A stretch of DNA of 64,000 nt from Telmatospirillum sp. (lineage in GTDB: Bacteria > Pseudomonadota > Alphaproteobacteria > CACIAM-22H2), in NCBI GenBank assembly GCA_020248985.1, contig JADCGL010000011.1, forward strand, positions 1 to 64,000, given 5' to 3'. The position numbers were made by a program, and so were the translations under genes. The notes beneath the pieces were generated by a model that saw only the letters and a program-made list of their open reading frames with translations, was not told the DNA's origin and ran no database searches. Positions 33,978 to 42,604 of the stretch are shown piece by piece. Numbering within the stretch: position 1 is the stretch's first letter; each line of letters starts with the position of its first letter.

Positions 33978-34393
33978 TCGAGATCGATCGGCCCGCCGCG
34001 CGTCGCCTTCACGGTCGCGCGGGCGGCTTTGGATTCCAGACGCCGGCGCTTCGAGCCCTTGGTCGGCTTTGTCGCGCGCCGTGGCTTCGGCTTGTGGCGG
34101 GCCGCGCGCAGCAGCTGGGCGAGCTTTTCGAGCGCATCTTTGCGGTTCATCTCCTGCGTTCGGTGGCGCGAGGATTCGACAATGAGATGCCCCTCGCCCG
34201 ACACGCGCTTGCCCGCGATCGCCTTGAGCCTCTCGACGATTTCGGGCTCGAGGCGCGTCGCACCCAGATCGACGCGCAATTCGACGCTCGTCGACACCTT
34301 GTTGACGTTCTGGCCGCCGGGACCGCTGGCGCGCACAAAGCGCCATGCAAGGTCGCGGTCGTCGAGGTCGAGTTCGGGAATCACGCGCGGCAT
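33974..34393 (-). CDS. arfB: Alternative ribosome-rescue factor ArfB
   Basis: This 139-residue peptidyl-tRNA hydrolase rescues ribosomes stalled without a stop codon. The catalytic GGQ is in FVRASGPGGQNVNKVSTSVE. The C-terminal basic tail (RHKPKPRRATKPTKGSKRRR) would insert into the empty mRNA channel. The short size and tail separate it from release factors RF1/RF2. The start is the ATG at 34393; a longer upstream frame is not needed. It converges with psuG. Confidence 0.95.
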   Translation of the reverse strand: MPRVIPELDLDDRDLAWRFVRASGPGGQNVNKVSTSVELRVDLGATRLEPEIVERLKAIAGKRVSGEGHLIVESSRHRTQEMNRKDALEKLAQLLRAARHKPKPRRATKPTKGSKRRRLESKAARATVKATRGGPIDLD

Positions 34394-34450
34394 AAGCGGC
34401 AGAGTCGCGCGGCTTGCGCGGCGGCGCAAGCGCCTTTAGGAAGACGGGGC

Positions 34451-35398
34451 ATGTCCGGCGTCACGTTCCTTTGCACCGTCTACAACAAGGCCAAGTTCCT
34501 GCCCGACGTCGTCGCGGCGATCTGGCGCCAGGTGCCCGACCGGCCGCGCGAATTCCTGTTCGTGGACGACGGCAGCCGCGACGACTCGGTCGCGATCGTG
34601 CGCAAACTCACCAAAGACTGGCCCAATTGCCGCATTGTCGAGCAGCCCAATGGCGGGCCGTCTTCGTCGACGAACACCGGCATCAAGCTCGCGACTCAAA
34701 CGTACCTGAAGCTCGTCGGCTCGGACGACGTGCTCGCACCCTATGCGACGCAGCGCCTGATCGACGTGATGGAAGCGACGCGCACCGGCGGCGTGTTCGG
34801 GCGCATCGGCTTCTACAACGATCCGGCCGAAATCCGCTTCGACGAAGCGGCCGCCGCCGCCACGGTTCCGAACGTGCCCAAAGACGCGCTCGGCGAGGTC
34901 ATTCGCTACGGTGTGTCCGGCACGTCGCCGACTTTGTTTCGCACGTCGATCGTGCAGGCGGCAGGCGGCTGCGATCCCGAGGTCTTCGTCGAGGATTTTG
35001 CGCTGGCCTTGCGCGTGGCCAGGCTTGCCGCGATCGCGCGCTTCGAGCATATCGTCACCTGGGGCCCGGCCGCCGACGATACGCGCATCATGGTCGGCCA
35101 AGGCCACCAGGCGCACCACGATTTTGCGTTGGCTCTCGTGCATTTCCTGCGCGCACACCCCGAACTCGCCGAGACCTACGGTGAGCTTGCCTGCCGGCGT
35201 GCGGCGGGAAGGGCTTGGAAATATGCGCGGCGTGCGGCCGGTCTCGGCTGGACGAGCCGCTATCCGTGGCTCAATCTGCAAAGCTATCTGCGCCAACCCA
35301 GCGATGCGGCCGCGTTCATCGAAAAGACGATGCCGGTCTATCATCTGGGTGCCGGGCCTGCGGCGAAGCCCATCATCCGCGTGCCGAGGCGCGTATGA
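34451..35398 (+). CDS. Family 2 glycosyltransferase
   Basis: This 315-residue GT-A fold enzyme starts with VTFLCTVYNKAKFLPDVVAA and FLFVDDGSRDDSVAIVRKLT, the usual nucleotide-sugar site. LVGSDDVLAPYATQRL supplies the DxD-like metal motif (SDD). No transmembrane helix is evident, so it is likely cytosolic or peripheral. Donor and acceptor are unknown. It overlaps the next gene by ATGA and is first in a three-gene operon with an LTA-synthase-like enzyme and a phosphatidyltransferase fusion, pointing to a membrane glycolipid or head group. Confidence 0.88.
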   Translation: MSGVTFLCTVYNKAKFLPDVVAAIWRQVPDRPREFLFVDDGSRDDSVAIVRKLTKDWPNCRIVEQPNGGPSSSTNTGIKLATQTYLKLVGSDDVLAPYATQRLIDVMEATRTGGVFGRIGFYNDPAEIRFDEAAAAATVPNVPKDALGEVIRYGVSGTSPTLFRTSIVQAAGGCDPEVFVEDFALALRVARLAAIARFEHIVTWGPAADDTRIMVGQGHQAHHDFALALVHFLRAHPELAETYGELACRRAAGRAWKYARRAAGLGWTSRYPWLNLQSYLRQPSDAAAFIEKTMPVYHLGAGPAAKPIIRVPRRV

Positions 35399-37002
35399 AA
35401 CCGCGCAGCCGCCGGCCGCCCGGCATGCTCGCCACTTTCGTCGCGATCGTGTTTTTGAATCTGCTGTTCTCGTCGGGCGACTTCGTCGAGCAGCCGTTGC
35501 AGCTGCTGCCGTCTGCCGTCGCGATCGAACTGCTCGTCATTGTCGCGGTTTTTTTCCTCGTCGGCCGGCCGCAAGGCGTGCTGCTGTGGGGCCTCGCGGC
35601 GTTGAGCCTTGCGGCATTCGCATTGCGCGCCACATCCGTTGCGATCCCGTGGTTTTTCGGGCGCGATCTCAACGTGGCCGTCGATGCGCGATTCGTGCCG
35701 TTTTTCGTGCAGCTCTTGGCCAATTCGATGCCGGCCTTCGAGTTTGCCGCATTGACGTTGCTGGCGATCGGCGTGCTGTTGGCGGCCGTGGCGCTCGTGC
35801 GGTCCGCCTTGCGCACCGTTTCGCGCGCGGTCGAACTGCAAGGCTGGCCCGGCCTGGCGCTTGGGCTTGCCGCCCTCGTCGCAGGCTGGGCGCTGATGCC
35901 GAAGGCGCCGTCCACGCGCGACGAGCGCCCGGTCGTGTCGGTCGATGCGTCGCTGGCGGTCGTGCAGGCCTTCGATGCCGTGCTGCGCGCCGAAGGTTTG
36001 CGCGGCGCGCATCGCGCGCGCATCGATGCCGCCCAAGCTGCCCTGCCCGAGAAAAGCGATTTCGCGGCACTCGGGCAGCGCAATGTCGTGCTGATTTTCG
36101 TCGAATCCTACGGCGCCGTCACCGCGCGCGATCCCGCCTTCGCGGCGACGATGGATCCGCTGCGCACCCGTTTGCAAGGCGTGCTCGAGCAGGCGGGTTT
36201 TGCGAGTGCCACGGGCCTGCTGCGTTCGCCCATCACCGGCGGCGGCTCGTGGATGGGGCACGGCACGCTGCTCGCGGGCGTCAAGATCGCCGCCCAAGAC
36301 GCTTACGAGGTGATGCTCGTGTCGCGTCTGCGCACGCTTGCCCATCGCTTGGGCGATGCGGGCTACCGCACGCTCGCCTTGATGCCGCGCATGGACCAGC
36401 CGTGGCCCGAAGGGCGCCTGCTCGGGTTCGCGCAGATCCGCAACCAGCTCGATCTCGGCTATCGCGGTCCGCGCTTTGCGTGGGAGTCGCTGCCCGACCA
36501 ATGGGTGCTCGACTGGTTTGCGCGCAACGAAATTCAGCCGAGCCCGGTTTTCGCCAAGATCGTGCTCGCCTCCAGCCACACGCCGTTCGAGCGCGTACCC
36601 GCTTTCCTGGACGATTGGTCCGCCTTCGCGAAGGCCGATCCCTACAAGGATCTGCCGGTGCGCGAATTCCCGGTGCGCATGGGCCAAGTGTTCGACCAGG
36701 ATGCGGGCTATCTCGCCGCCGTCGCCTATTCGCTCGAATCGGTCATGCGCTTTGCAGCCGAACGCACCGACGACGAAACGCTGTTTATCGTGCTGGGCGA
36801 TCATCAGCCGCCGCTCACGACCGCGCGCCGCATCGGCGATTTTTCGGTGCCGATCCACGTATTCTCTCGCGCGCGCGAACTCATCGAACCGTTCGAGGCG
36901 CGCGGCTATTTGCCCGGCCTCGCCGTACCGCCAGGGACGGCCGCAAGCGGCATGGAGGATTTCTTGGCCGGTTTCCTCGCCGATTTCGGGACCGCGAAAT
37001 GA
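35395..37002 (+). CDS. LTA synthase-like, sulfatase-fold membrane enzyme
   Basis: This 535-residue protein has four or five N-terminal transmembrane segments (to about residue 170) and a periplasmic alkaline-phosphatase/sulfatase-type domain. NVVLIFVESYGAVTARDP opens the domain and holds the metal-binding glutamate. SPITGGGSWMGHGTLLAG is near the expected threonine nucleophile. LASSHTPFERV and IVLGDHQPPL provide later metal ligands. Proteins of this kind transfer phosphoglycerol or phosphoethanolamine from lipids to glycans. The substrate here is unknown. It is coupled to both neighbours by start-stop overlaps. Confidence 0.85.
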   Translation: MKPRSRRPPGMLATFVAIVFLNLLFSSGDFVEQPLQLLPSAVAIELLVIVAVFFLVGRPQGVLLWGLAALSLAAFALRATSVAIPWFFGRDLNVAVDARFVPFFVQLLANSMPAFEFAALTLLAIGVLLAAVALVRSALRTVSRAVELQGWPGLALGLAALVAGWALMPKAPSTRDERPVVSVDASLAVVQAFDAVLRAEGLRGAHRARIDAAQAALPEKSDFAALGQRNVVLIFVESYGAVTARDPAFAATMDPLRTRLQGVLEQAGFASATGLLRSPITGGGSWMGHGTLLAGVKIAAQDAYEVMLVSRLRTLAHRLGDAGYRTLALMPRMDQPWPEGRLLGFAQIRNQLDLGYRGPRFAWESLPDQWVLDWFARNEIQPSPVFAKIVLASSHTPFERVPAFLDDWSAFAKADPYKDLPVREFPVRMGQVFDQDAGYLAAVAYSLESVMRFAAERTDDETLFIVLGDHQPPLTTARRIGDFSVPIHVFSRARELIEPFEARGYLPGLAVPPGTAASGMEDFLAGFLADFGTAK

Positions 37003-38456
37003 CGCGCACCGCATCGTTGCGGCGTCTGGCGTGGATAACGGCCGCGATTCTTTTTGCGACCTTGCCGGTACTCGGGATCGTCGGCGTTGCCGCAAGCCTT
37101 TTGGCTCTCGGCATGCTGTGGGTGGGCGCGAGGCTGGGCCTTGCCGACCATCCGTATCCAAGCCTCGGCCCCGCCAATTGCATAACTTGGGCGCGTGGTG
37201 CGTTCGTGTGTTTTCTCGCAGGCCTTCTGTGCGTGCCGGAACTCGACGCCGATGCGCGCTGGATTCTGGTGGCCGCCGGAGCCGTCGTGCTCGCCCTCGA
37301 CGGTGTCGATGGCTGGATCGCGCGCCGCCGTGCCGAGACGTCCGACTTCGGGGCGCGTTTCGACATGGAAACTGACAGCGCTTTCATGCTGGCGCTGTGT
37401 CTGCTCGCCGCACGCTTCGGCGACGCAGGCCTATGGATCGTGTTGCTCGGCCTGCCGCGCTACGTGTTCGTCGCCGCATCGTGGCGCTATCCGTTTCTGG
37501 CCGAACCATTGCCGCACAGCGAACGGCGGCGCGTCGTGTGCGTGCTGCAGGGCATCACCGCGCTCGCCGCTTTGAGTCCCCTCGCCGCAGGCCCGCTGAT
37601 CGGGGCCGCGGGCCTCGCATTATTGCTGTGGTCCTTTGCGATCGACGTAAAGTTCTTGTGGACGAATGCGACGAGCCGTGCGCGGGTTGCGTTTGTCGGC
37701 CGCCTCTACGGGCTGCTGCGCTCGCTTGCGATCTACCATGCGATTCCGGGGCGTGCGGGCCAGCTCGACCGTTTCTACGCGCGTTTCGTGCGGCCCGGTT
37801 CGTTTGCAATCGATGTCGGTGCCCACGCGGGCAATCGCGTGGCGTCGTGGCGGCGTTTGGGTGCGCGCGTCGTTGCGGTCGAACCGCAGCCCGTTTTCGC
37901 CGATTTGCTGCGCCGGTTTTTCCTCGACGATCCGGCCGTGAAGATCGAAGAAAAACTGCTCGACGCGACACCGGGCACCGTCGCACTGCATTTGAGCGAC
38001 CGCTATCCCACGCTCGCCACGGCGAGCGGCGATTTCATGCGAGCTGCGTCGGCGGCCAAATCCTTTCGGGGTGTCGCGTGGGAGCGCGTGCTGCCTACGG
38101 AAGCCACGACGCTCGACGCGTTGATCGCGCGCGAGGGCATGCCCGACTTCGTCAAGATCGACGTCGAAGGGGCCGAGCCGCGCGTGCTGGCGGGCCTGAG
38201 CCACGCGGTGGCGGCCCTCTCGTTCGAATATGTGCCGGCGGCCAAGGATGCGGCCATCGCCTGCATCGACCGCCTCGAAGAATTGGGCGTCTATCGCTTC
38301 AACCGGTCGACCGGCGAAAGCCAGCGTCTTGTATTGCCGGATTTCGTTTCGGCGGCCGACATGCGCGGTTGGCTTGCATGTCTCAGTCCGGACGACAAAT
38401 CGGGCGACGTCTATGCCGAACGGCAAGCAGATCGCGGTGCCCGACCATCAGCGTGA
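36999..38456 (+). CDS. CDP-alcohol phosphatidyltransferase / FkbM methyltransferase fusion
   Basis: This 485-residue protein joins two enzymes. The first half is a membrane CDP-alcohol phosphatidyltransferase with the complete motif D-x2-DG-x2-AR-x8-G-x3-D-x3-D at residues 101-126 and about six hydrophobic helices to about 220. The second half (about 235-460) is a FkbM-type O-methyltransferase with the SAM site FAIDVGAHAGNR (269-280) and FVKIDVEGAEPRVL (385-397). The fusion would let one protein make a phospholipid-like bond and methylate the product. I know of no characterised case. The last 74 bases overlap the convergent methyltransferase gene. Confidence 0.88.
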   Translation: MTRTASLRRLAWITAAILFATLPVLGIVGVAASLLALGMLWVGARLGLADHPYPSLGPANCITWARGAFVCFLAGLLCVPELDADARWILVAAGAVVLALDGVDGWIARRRAETSDFGARFDMETDSAFMLALCLLAARFGDAGLWIVLLGLPRYVFVAASWRYPFLAEPLPHSERRRVVCVLQGITALAALSPLAAGPLIGAAGLALLLWSFAIDVKFLWTNATSRARVAFVGRLYGLLRSLAIYHAIPGRAGQLDRFYARFVRPGSFAIDVGAHAGNRVASWRRLGARVVAVEPQPVFADLLRRFFLDDPAVKIEEKLLDATPGTVALHLSDRYPTLATASGDFMRAASAAKSFRGVAWERVLPTEATTLDALIAREGMPDFVKIDVEGAEPRVLAGLSHAVAALSFEYVPAAKDAAIACIDRLEELGVYRFNRSTGESQRLVLPDFVSAADMRGWLACLSPDDKSGDVYAERQADRGARPSA

Positions 38457-39165
38457 GCTGGCCTGCCGCCAATTGGCGCGCACGCACGCGGCGCCAATCC
38501 GCAAGTTCAAGCGATGGATCGGCTTCGCAGGCGGCGGCCGCAATGCCGTCGAGCGTTGCCTCAAGCAGCTTGCCGCTCGGCAAATGCCAGTCGCTGGCCG
38601 CAAGTTCGACGCGATAGCCCGCGCAGGCCGCAAGCTGCGCAAGCATGAAAGGCGCAGTCCCGCCCAAGGCGGGGCCGAGGCCCTTGAAGCGGCGCTGATG
38701 ATGCGCGAACGCCGCGAACACGGCCGCATCGTCGCGATGCGGCGGGACAAGTTTGTGGCGCCCATCGACGGCAAGACCCATCAGCAAGGGCTTGCCGCGC
38801 GTGGCGCGCAGCAATCTGCACAGCCATGCGACGCCGACGAGATCGATCAAAGCACTTGAGACGTAGGCGTCGGCGTGCGGTAGTTTTCCGCCGAGGCTGC
38901 GGCGGATCTTCTGCGCGCGGCGGGGCGCTTGGGTAAGCAGCCGCGCATCTCCCTCGACCAGGCGCCAGCGCGCATGCGGCGGCAGCAGGGGGCCTAGCCA
39001 GCGCATCATCGCACCTGTGCCCGATCCCAAATCGGCGACGATCGCGCGGGGCTTAAGTGCCGCTGCAAATGCGCGTGCGAGCTTGCGGCTGCGCGCGGAC
39101 GCATCGGCGGGGGCGCGCAAAGCGAGCCAATCTGCGGAGAAATCGTTCACGGCAGGTTCGTCCAT
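38383..39165 (-). CDS. Class I SAM-dependent methyltransferase
   Basis: This 260-residue protein has the SAM-binding motif IVADLGSGTGAMMRWLGPLL at about residues 40-60, followed by an acidic WRLVEGDARLL strand. The remainder is Arg-rich and I cannot assign a substrate. It is the last gene of the minus-strand cluster and overlaps the upstream GT4 gene by 19 bases. Its 3' end lies inside the coding region of the convergent phosphatidyltransferase fusion by 74 bases. Its role is probably to methylate the product of the surrounding cluster. Confidence 0.78.
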   Translation of the reverse strand: MDEPAVNDFSADWLALRAPADASARSRKLARAFAAALKPRAIVADLGSGTGAMMRWLGPLLPPHARWRLVEGDARLLTQAPRRAQKIRRSLGGKLPHADAYVSSALIDLVGVAWLCRLLRATRGKPLLMGLAVDGRHKLVPPHRDDAAVFAAFAHHQRRFKGLGPALGGTAPFMLAQLAACAGYRVELAASDWHLPSGKLLEATLDGIAAAACEADPSLELADWRRVRARQLAAGQLTLMVGHRDLLAVRHRRRPICRPD

Positions 39166-40160
39166 AAACGTGCCGCCTGCTGCGGCCAATCGGGAAAACG
39201 CAACGCGGCGGCGTTTTGTGCAGAGCGCCGACGCTTCGGCCCCAGCATACGGCGCAAGGCGCGCATCAACAGATCGATCTGGCCCGGCCGTACGAGAATA
39301 CCCGCAGTTGCGGGCACCACGCTGGGAATGGCCCCCGCCGCAAGGCCGACGACGGGCAGGCGGTGCGCCAGCGCTTCGGCGAAGGCCATGCCGTAGCCTT
39401 CGTGGCGCGAGGCGAGTGCAAACAAATGCGCGGCGGCGTAGCGGCGGCTCAATGCTTCGGCACTGCAGGTGCCTGCAAGCCGCACGCGATGGCCCAGACG
39501 CAGGCGGGCGATCTCGCAGCGCACGCGCGCGGCACAAGCCGGGTCGCGTTCGGTCGCACCCACGAAATCGGCGCACCACGCAATGTCGCGCATGCGGGCC
39601 AACGCGCGCAACAGGGCGACATGGTCTTTGCGCGGCGTGAGCGTGGCGACGCACAGCACAGTCGGCTTGCCGCGGCGCGCAAGCGGTGTGCGTGCAGCCG
39701 CCGTACCCGGTTCGACGACTGTAATCTTGGCACCGTCGATACCCATCGCGACGAGATCGCGGCGCGTGGCGGCACTCGTAGCTACAATCGCGCCGATTTT
39801 CGCAAGCCGTGCGGTTTCGGCGCCAAGCCACGCACGGGCAACGGCCGGTTCCAGCCCTGTCTCGAGCCCGAGTGGGTGGTGGATGAGGGCAACCGTGCGC
39901 TTGGGCAAAACAAGCCCGTCGAACGCGGGCAAAGCGAGCCCGTCGATCAGCAGCGTTTCGCTGCCGCGCGTGCGCGCAACGCACGCCTTTGCTGCCTTGC
40001 GCGCGGCTTTGTCGCAAACCGGATAGGTACCGGCGAGTTCTTCGATTTCGACGCGATGGCCTTGCGTGCGCCACGCCGCAACCATCGCGGCCGCATAGCG
40101 ATAGCCGCCGGTCGCCTGGTCGAGTGGCCCGGGAACGACCAAACGCAGGCTTGCGCTCAA
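39147..40160 (-). CDS. Family 4 glycosyltransferase
   Basis: This 337-residue GT-B enzyme opens with SLRLVVPGPLDQATGGYRYA and has the donor-site blocks TVLCVATLTPRKDHVALLRA and LFALASRHEGYGMAFAEALA, whose glutamates contact the nucleotide sugar. No methionine lies near the natural start. I used the TTG at 40160, which overlaps the upstream stop as TTGA. It is part of the RibD-like/BchC-like/PTPS-like cluster, suggesting that a sugar is added to the product of those enzymes. Donor and acceptor are unknown. Confidence 0.85.
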   Translation of the reverse strand: MSASLRLVVPGPLDQATGGYRYAAAMVAAWRTQGHRVEIEELAGTYPVCDKAARKAAKACVARTRGSETLLIDGLALPAFDGLVLPKRTVALIHHPLGLETGLEPAVARAWLGAETARLAKIGAIVATSAATRRDLVAMGIDGAKITVVEPGTAAARTPLARRGKPTVLCVATLTPRKDHVALLRALARMRDIAWCADFVGATERDPACAARVRCEIARLRLGHRVRLAGTCSAEALSRRYAAAHLFALASRHEGYGMAFAEALAHRLPVVGLAAGAIPSVVPATAGILVRPGQIDLLMRALRRMLGPKRRRSAQNAAALRFPDWPQQAARLWTNLP

Positions 40161-40561
40161 GACAGGCTGGCCTCGTACGCCGCCCAGGCGACGGGCGATT
40201 CGCGCAAGGTGATCTTCATGCTCGGAAACGAACCGGCCGTCTGGGGGCCGAGTGCTTCGGCCGCGATCTTGCCCTTCAGCAATTCGAAGATGAGACCGGC
40301 GAGAAACTCGGTCGTCGTGTTGGTGTCTTTGAGCGGCTCGACCTCGTCGAGATTGCGGTAGTCGAGATCGTCGAGGGCTGCGCGCAGCAATTGGCGCATG
40401 AGTCCAATGTCGGCGATGAGGCCGTAGCGGTCGAGCGTGGCGCGCCGCAATTCCCACTCGACGACGAACGTCGCCCCATGCACGCGCTGGGCAGGCCCGA
40501 AAATCTCGCCCTTGAACGAATGCGCGATCATGATGTGGTCTTGGACGGTGAGGCTATACAT
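40157..40561 (-). CDS. PTPS/QueD-family protein with degenerate active site
   Basis: This 134-residue protein has the tunnel-fold pattern of 6-pyruvoyl-tetrahydropterin/6-carboxytetrahydropterin synthases. The zinc histidines align as H14 and H28, but the third (HxH) is replaced by alanine (A30). The catalytic cysteine position is A24, and the catalytic His of the LDHH motif is replaced (LDYRN). The NTTTEFLA segment and the C-terminal glutamate (ITLRES) are kept. Normal PTPS or QueD chemistry is therefore unlikely; it may bind or modify a different substrate. It overlaps both neighbours in the operon. Confidence 0.8.
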   Translation of the reverse strand: MYSLTVQDHIMIAHSFKGEIFGPAQRVHGATFVVEWELRRATLDRYGLIADIGLMRQLLRAALDDLDYRNLDEVEPLKDTNTTTEFLAGLIFELLKGKIAAEALGPQTAGSFPSMKITLRESPVAWAAYEASLS

Positions 40562-41516
40562 CGGAATCTCCGTAAGCGACGAGCGGCAGGGGCGAAACAC
40601 CTTGCGCGGCAAGCAGCCGCGCATAATTGGCAGGCAGATCGGCAAAACGCGTGGCGACTCCGAGATCGAGGCGGAAGGCAGGTGCTGCCAGCAGGCGCAG
40701 GGCGAGCGCCAAGCGTTGGCCGTAGCTATAGTGCGCGCGGCGCGCGGTCGCGACGCTGCCAACCTGGCTTGCCGCAAGTGTGAGGCGCTGCGAATGGAAG
40801 GCTCCGCCTAGGGGTACGCGCGGCGCGGCGTCGCCGTACCAGGACATTTCGACGATCGTCGCCTCGTAGCCAGCAAGTGCGATTGCCTGCGCTAGCCCCG
40901 CTTCGCTGCCCGAACAATGGAACACCAAATGGCAGCTGCCCGGGCAATCGTCTTTGAGGCCGCCGCGCGCACGTGCGATCGGCGACGGATCCATGCCGAA
41001 AAGTTCGATGCCGGGCGTGGGCGCCAACAATTTGGCAAGGCAGAGTCCGACTGCGCCGAGGCCGACGATCGCGACGCGGTCGCCGATGCGTGCGGGAAAG
41101 TCCCACAGCGCATTGAGCGCGGTTTCGAGATGGGCGGCAAGCGGCGTTGCCTCCGGCGGCAAGCCGACGGGAAGCGTCAATGCGGCTTCGGCAGGAACGT
41201 CGAATACATCTTGATGCGGATGCAGCACGAACACATTCTCGCCGATGCGCGAAGCGTCGCCCGCTTCGATCGTGCCGACCATGCAGTAGCCGTATTTGAC
41301 CGGGCCTGGCAGATCGCCGTCTTGGAAGGGCGCACGCATGCGCGCATATTCGGATTGCGGCACGCGGCCTTCGAACACGAGCCGCTCGGTGCCGCGACTG
41401 ATGCCGCTGAAGTGCGCGCGCACGCGCACATGGCCGGGGGCAAGATCGGGCAAGGCGGTGCGGCGAATTTCGCACCTGCCGGGGCCCGTCACCCACAAAG
41501 CGGCGGCGTCAGCCAT
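40554..41516 (-). CDS. BchC-like medium-chain dehydrogenase
   Basis: This 320-residue protein is a zinc-type alcohol dehydrogenase superfamily member that lacks the usual GHE zinc motif (it reads KYGYCMVG instead). FSGISRGTERLVFEGRVPQS and MRAPFQDGDLPGPVKYGYC resemble BchC, the bacteriochlorophyllide dehydrogenase. The Rossmann site is VAIVGLGAVGLCLAKLLAPT. No photosynthesis genes are present, so it probably oxidises a hydroxyl on another compound made by the cluster. The start is the ATG at 41516, overlapping the RibD-like stop. Confidence 0.85.
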   Translation of the reverse strand: MADAAALWVTGPGRCEIRRTALPDLAPGHVRVRAHFSGISRGTERLVFEGRVPQSEYARMRAPFQDGDLPGPVKYGYCMVGTIEAGDASRIGENVFVLHPHQDVFDVPAEAALTLPVGLPPEATPLAAHLETALNALWDFPARIGDRVAIVGLGAVGLCLAKLLAPTPGIELFGMDPSPIARARGGLKDDCPGSCHLVFHCSGSEAGLAQAIALAGYEATIVEMSWYGDAAPRVPLGGAFHSQRLTLAASQVGSVATARRAHYSYGQRLALALRLLAAPAFRLDLGVATRFADLPANYARLLAAQGVSPLPLVAYGDSDV

Positions 41517-42369
41517 CGCGCAGCTGGCACTCGAACAGCGTGTCCTCGCCAAGCGAAAAGCGCCGCGTGGGCGGACGCAACGCTTCGTCGAGCCGCTCGA
41601 TCGGCGGCAATTGGATCGACGGCCGGCCCGAGCCGATCACCAGCGGCGCGATCGCAAGCTGCAGGCGATCGACGCGGCCGGCGGCGATGAATTGCGAGAC
41701 CGTTTTGCCGCCGCCCTCGACCAACGCGAGCCGCACGCCGCGCGCGTGCAATGCCGCCAGCAGCGCATCAAGATCGATACCCTCGGCAACGCGCGGCAGA
41801 TCAAGCGTTTCGGCCATGCCGCAAACGGGCCCCGGCCCGCAGCGTGCGAGCAGCGTCGGCGGTGCGGCGGTCGCAAAGATGCGGCGGGCGGCCGGTGCGC
41901 GCCCGTCCGGATCGACAACGACGCGCAGCCGCGTTTGGCCCGCACAGCGGCGCACGGTAAGTTGTGGATCGTCGAGGGCGACCGTGCCGGCACCGACGAT
42001 TACGGAATCGGCCAAAGCGCGCATGCGGTGCAGATGCAGCAACGCCGCATCGCAATTCACATAATGCGAATGGCCCGACAAGGTGGCGATGCGCCCGTCG
42101 AGACTTTGGCCGAGCAATGCCACGACTTGGGTGCGCGCGGTGCGTGCGCGGGCGGCTAAGAGCGGCACGTAGATGTCGAAGATGCTTTGTGCGGCCGCCG
42201 TGACGGGGCCGGCACATTGCCAGCCGCCGTCTTCCGCCATCGCGAGGGGCCCTGCCCGGCCGACCGTGCCGTTGGCAGCCGCGTTCAGCGCCAGCACGAG
42301 CTGCCAGGCGGCATCGGCGTCGAGCGGGCGCGGGGCAGGGCGGATGGCGGGCGTTGCGACCATGGACAT
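41509..42369 (-). CDS. RibD C-terminal domain-like reductase
   Basis: This 286-residue protein contains a dihydrofolate-reductase-like RibD_C domain from about residue 85 on (VVALLGQSLDGRIATLSGHS, VGAGTVALDDPQLTVR, RLALVEGGGKTVSQFI). In riboflavin synthesis that domain reduces the ribose of a pyrimidine intermediate with NADPH. The deaminase domain of RibD is absent; instead there is an N-terminal helical segment of about 80 residues of unknown role. It starts 8 bases after DUF2842 and overlaps the dehydrogenase gene. A specialised reductase for a pterin- or pyrimidine-like compound is inferred. Confidence 0.85.
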   Translation of the reverse strand: MSMVATPAIRPAPRPLDADAAWQLVLALNAAANGTVGRAGPLAMAEDGGWQCAGPVTAAAQSIFDIYVPLLAARARTARTQVVALLGQSLDGRIATLSGHSHYVNCDAALLHLHRMRALADSVIVGAGTVALDDPQLTVRRCAGQTRLRVVVDPDGRAPAARRIFATAAPPTLLARCGPGPVCGMAETLDLPRVAEGIDLDALLAALHARGVRLALVEGGGKTVSQFIAAGRVDRLQLAIAPLVIGSGRPSIQLPPIERLDEALRPPTRRFSLGEDTLFECQLRDG

Positions 42370-42377
42370 CGGTTCTA

Positions 42378-42575
42378 TCACGAGGGACTGCGCGCCCCCC
42401 ATTGCAAGATGCGGCCCGCAACCGGAACCCAGGCGATCCCGGCGACCAGATAAAACGCCAGATCGATCGCCCAATGGTCTGGCAGCCAGTCGCCGAGCGT
42501 GGCGGCAAGCCAGATATAGACCGCGAGAAAGACCAGGATCGCGACGAACGCGAAGGTGGAGCGAAAACGAGGCAT
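42378..42575 (-). CDS. DUF2842 family small membrane protein
   Basis: This 65-residue protein has two transmembrane helices (FAFVAILVFLAVYIWLAATL and AIDLAFYLVAGIAWVPVAGR) and matches the DUF2842 family seen in alphaproteobacteria. Its function is unknown. It lies directly upstream of the RibD-like gene on the same strand and may share its promoter. The 29-base space to the divergent methyltransferase gene leaves little room for two separate promoters. Confidence 0.8.
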   Translation of the reverse strand: MPRFRSTFAFVAILVFLAVYIWLAATLGDWLPDHWAIDLAFYLVAGIAWVPVAGRILQWGARSPS

Positions 42576-42604
42576 AGGGCATATAGATGCGACGGAAACC
42601 CGGA

